Source of the DNA: Mimachlamys varia
Taxonomy: Eukaryota > Mollusca > Bivalvia > Pectinida > Pectinidae
Reading direction: 5' to 3'
Length of the DNA stretch: 64,000 nt
Assembly: GCA_947623455.1 (NCBI GenBank)
Contig: OX392538.1
Span: forward strand, 6,076,001-6,140,000
Made by a program: the position numbers and the translations under genes. Within the stretch, counting starts at the first letter, position 1, and each line of letters starts with the position of its first letter. Below, piece by piece: positions 61,950 to 64,000 of the stretch. Below the pieces are notes generated by a model. The model worked only from the letters and a program-made list of their open reading frames with translations. It did not search any database and was not told the DNA's origin.

Positions 61950-62370
61950 ATCCCGGTGGGATCCCGCCGGGATCCCAGATGGGATCCCGCCGGGATCCCA
62001 CCGGGACACGCCGGGTAAAATATCCGGGATCCCGGACATTTCCCGGCGGGATCCCGGACAATTCCCGGCGGGATCCCGGACATTTCCCGGCGGGATCCCG
62101 GACAATTCCCGGCGGGATCCCGGACAATTCCCGGCGGGATCCCGGACATTTCCCGGGATCCCGGACAATTTCCGGCGGGATCCCGGTGGGATCCGGGTCA
62201 TTTCTGATGGATCTCATCCAGGAATACCAGTCATTTCCCGGACAATTCCCAGTAGGTTAATTCCCAAACATTTCACAGCGGGTTCCCGTCTCTTTCCCAT
62301 CAGGATCATGGCAAATTCATACCAGGATGATGGCAGGATCCCGGCACATTCTGCTAGGATTCCGGCCAAT
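61950..62370. repeat. GC-rich 22 bp minisatellite with decaying right flank
   Basis: The core (about 62040-62190) repeats CCCGGCGGGATCCCGGACA followed by ATT. To the left lie GGGATCCCGCC-type units; to the right copies decay progressively (CCCGGACAATTCCCAGTAGG, CACAGCGGGTTCCCGTC, GATCCCGGCACATTC). It is sharply GC-rich against AT-rich surroundings and full of GGGATCCC palindromes. Frames at 61887-62260 on both strands are by-products. Confidence 0.93.
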
Positions 62371-64000
62371 CTAGATCGAGTGTACCCCATTAGGGGGTCG
62401 CAACCAATTTTGAATCTTCAGGAAGATCAATCTATCCTTAGCAATATTCAAATAAAATTTAGGGCTATTCCAGTAAAACATCTACCCTATCCAAGAGTAA
62501 ATCAATTTTATCATTGGTCAAGTTTCCTGCTCCTGCCTATTACTTCTATTCAATATAAAGGAAATTATTAAAAGAAATTCTATGGGTGCAAGTTACCCGA
62601 AACGAAAAGCTGGGCTAGTTGTTAATTACTGGTATAGCCCTTAGGTAACTTTATTAAAATATTCAAATAGCAACAGCACACACTTCAATGTTATACATAT
62701 TAAACTGATTTTAATGATATCTGTTGGTAACATTTGAACAATGTTTTTTGTAAAAATTATCATTAATTTCTTTAATTCATTTTTTTTAATTAACATATGC
62801 GGTTTTTATATATTTAAAAATTGTACAAATCTCTGGATTCCTTGAAAGCGTTACTTAGCTAGTGCCCTGAAGTAGTACAAGAAACTAAATGACGGGTTTA
62901 GATGATGTATATGCCAGGGACAACTGTTATTGTTTATACTGTAGAATTTCCTGTAGACAAATCACATGGTAACGTGCTGAAGATTGAATAAAGCAGACTG
63001 TCTTACGACATGTATTTGACGCTGCGACATGCATGACTCATGCCGAGAGTACAAGTCGGGTGCTGTGGATCAATTCTGCTCTACCATCTCTGTGCTGTCG
63101 TTTGTGCTCGCTTTTGCATTTTGTTCACCGGGACAATCTTTATATTTAAACTATAGACTGTTAATGAAATAGTGAAGAATTAATCTGTATAGAAAATGTT
63201 TCGGTTAAATCTAGCTGTTATAGGAAAGGTAATAAATATGAAGACAGGTGCTTGTTAGGGGACAGAGTCAGAGGAAAACTTGGGTACTAATAGGAACAGA
63301 AGTGATGGAGGTTCCAAATCTTCCAGTGGTGGAAACAGATCAGTTTAGTTTCTGCAATGTCCCCTCAGCAGGGTGCGGAAACAAAATTCGGATTCCCTCC
63401 GTAATATAAGTCTTTAAAAGCAACATGCAACAGCACACTGTAGAACTTATCATTCTGTCACCTTATAATGATAGACCCTGTGATGGGAGACTATTGATAA
63501 TATATCTATTGTTGACACGGTATAGAAAACTCTTATTTGTTTCATTTAAGGAATGAATGAGAAAGTAATGACGGTGGTTAAAGAAACCATGATTAATGTA
63601 TCTGATGTTATCAGTATAGTATCAAATGTTGAAAATATGTTACATGTTAACAATTGATGTTTAAAACAAATTGATAATAATTGCTTGTTGATCGATAATC
63701 ATTTTCAAGATTATTGACTTTCAGTTCAAACACAACACCAATTAGTCGATAAAAGAAAAGATCTTTAATCATTTTGGAAAATATTGATTTCTGTATGTAG
63801 CAATGTGGTTGTATTCACGGATTGTTAGCTAGATTATAGTTCTGGGGAGCATAATGAATTTTTTGCTATTGTGTATTTTCTGATAATAAATAATTATACA
63901 AAGCTGTGTATAATATTTTAACAGTATAGATGACAACACACAAGAAGGATCTTATAAAGAAATATATTCTTTTGTGATTTATTTTCATTTTTATTCCATG

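Larger units (their letters stand above)
54614..64000 (+). other. Long intron of the IA-2-like gene, at least 9.4 kb
   Basis: It starts at donor GTAAGG. I searched by eye for an exon completing the split Trp codon and giving the conserved NMDISTGHM-like motif and did not find one. The region holds two MITE copies, five tandem arrays and AT-rich unique sequence. An acceptor-like TTGTTTTTCTCAG at about 58493-58505 opens only ~30 codons (RHKFSNRFVRDEE...) before a stop and has no family match. Near 62570-64000 I see nothing beyond AT-rich sequence. Confidence 0.65.

Noticed and set aside
574..62370. Arrays as possible CRISPR loci
   Set aside because: Units are contiguous with no unique spacers, and the window is clearly eukaryotic (introns, MITEs, intron-split gene).

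Overview
The window is eukaryotic: AT-rich, intron-dominated and very rich in tandem repeats, with no operons and no long unique open reading frame. The recurring intronic string GGGGAGATAACTC and a short palindromic element flanked by TTAA or similar look like the non-coding landscape of molluscs, most likely a bivalve. That organism call comes from recalled genome style, not from a search.

One gene is firmly identified. Two plus-strand exons near the right end (51708-51896 and 54483-54613) encode the transmembrane and juxtamembrane parts of an IA-2/ICA512-type receptor protein tyrosine phosphatase (PTPRN/PTPRN2 family). The exons join in frame across a 2.6 kb intron. The second ends inside the tryptophan codon of the conserved '...S-W-C-E-E...' stretch, so the phosphatase-like domain should lie beyond position 64000. 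The ectodomain exons are either upstream of the window or hidden in its first 51 kb, where I could not recognise them.

By rough addition about 20 kb, near 30% of the window, is tandem array: 574-4685 (28 bp unit), 7283-10907 (26 bp), 15705-17453 (48 bp), 19130-20461 (37 bp), 45032-46678 (39 bp), 56464-57652 (44 and 23 bp) and many smaller or decayed arrays. All long open frames in the window fall in these arrays and are by-products of stop-free repeat units, several open in more than one frame or on both strands.

Mobile DNA includes a ~5.8 kb foldback-like structure (21210-27052) with matching termini and palindromic subrepeats. It encloses a promoter-like CpG-containing core and a candidate small spliced gene (MSNDGAKVYVDVDD...). 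There is also a 1.08 kb DNA transposon with a 6 bp target duplication (48743-49818), a pogo/Tigger-like MITE (30325-30773), and six copies of a ~90 bp palindromic MITE, five of them clustered around the IA-2 exons.

The most unusual sequence-level observations are: the IA-2 exon end with its 5' splice site copied repeatedly into the following intron (51867-52560); a perfect 71 bp inverted repeat with a 4 bp loop (37625-37770); an array of about 139 units each resembling a 3' splice site (7283-10907); and a 23 bp satellite unit that is exactly the 44 bp unit minus 21 bp (56464-57652).
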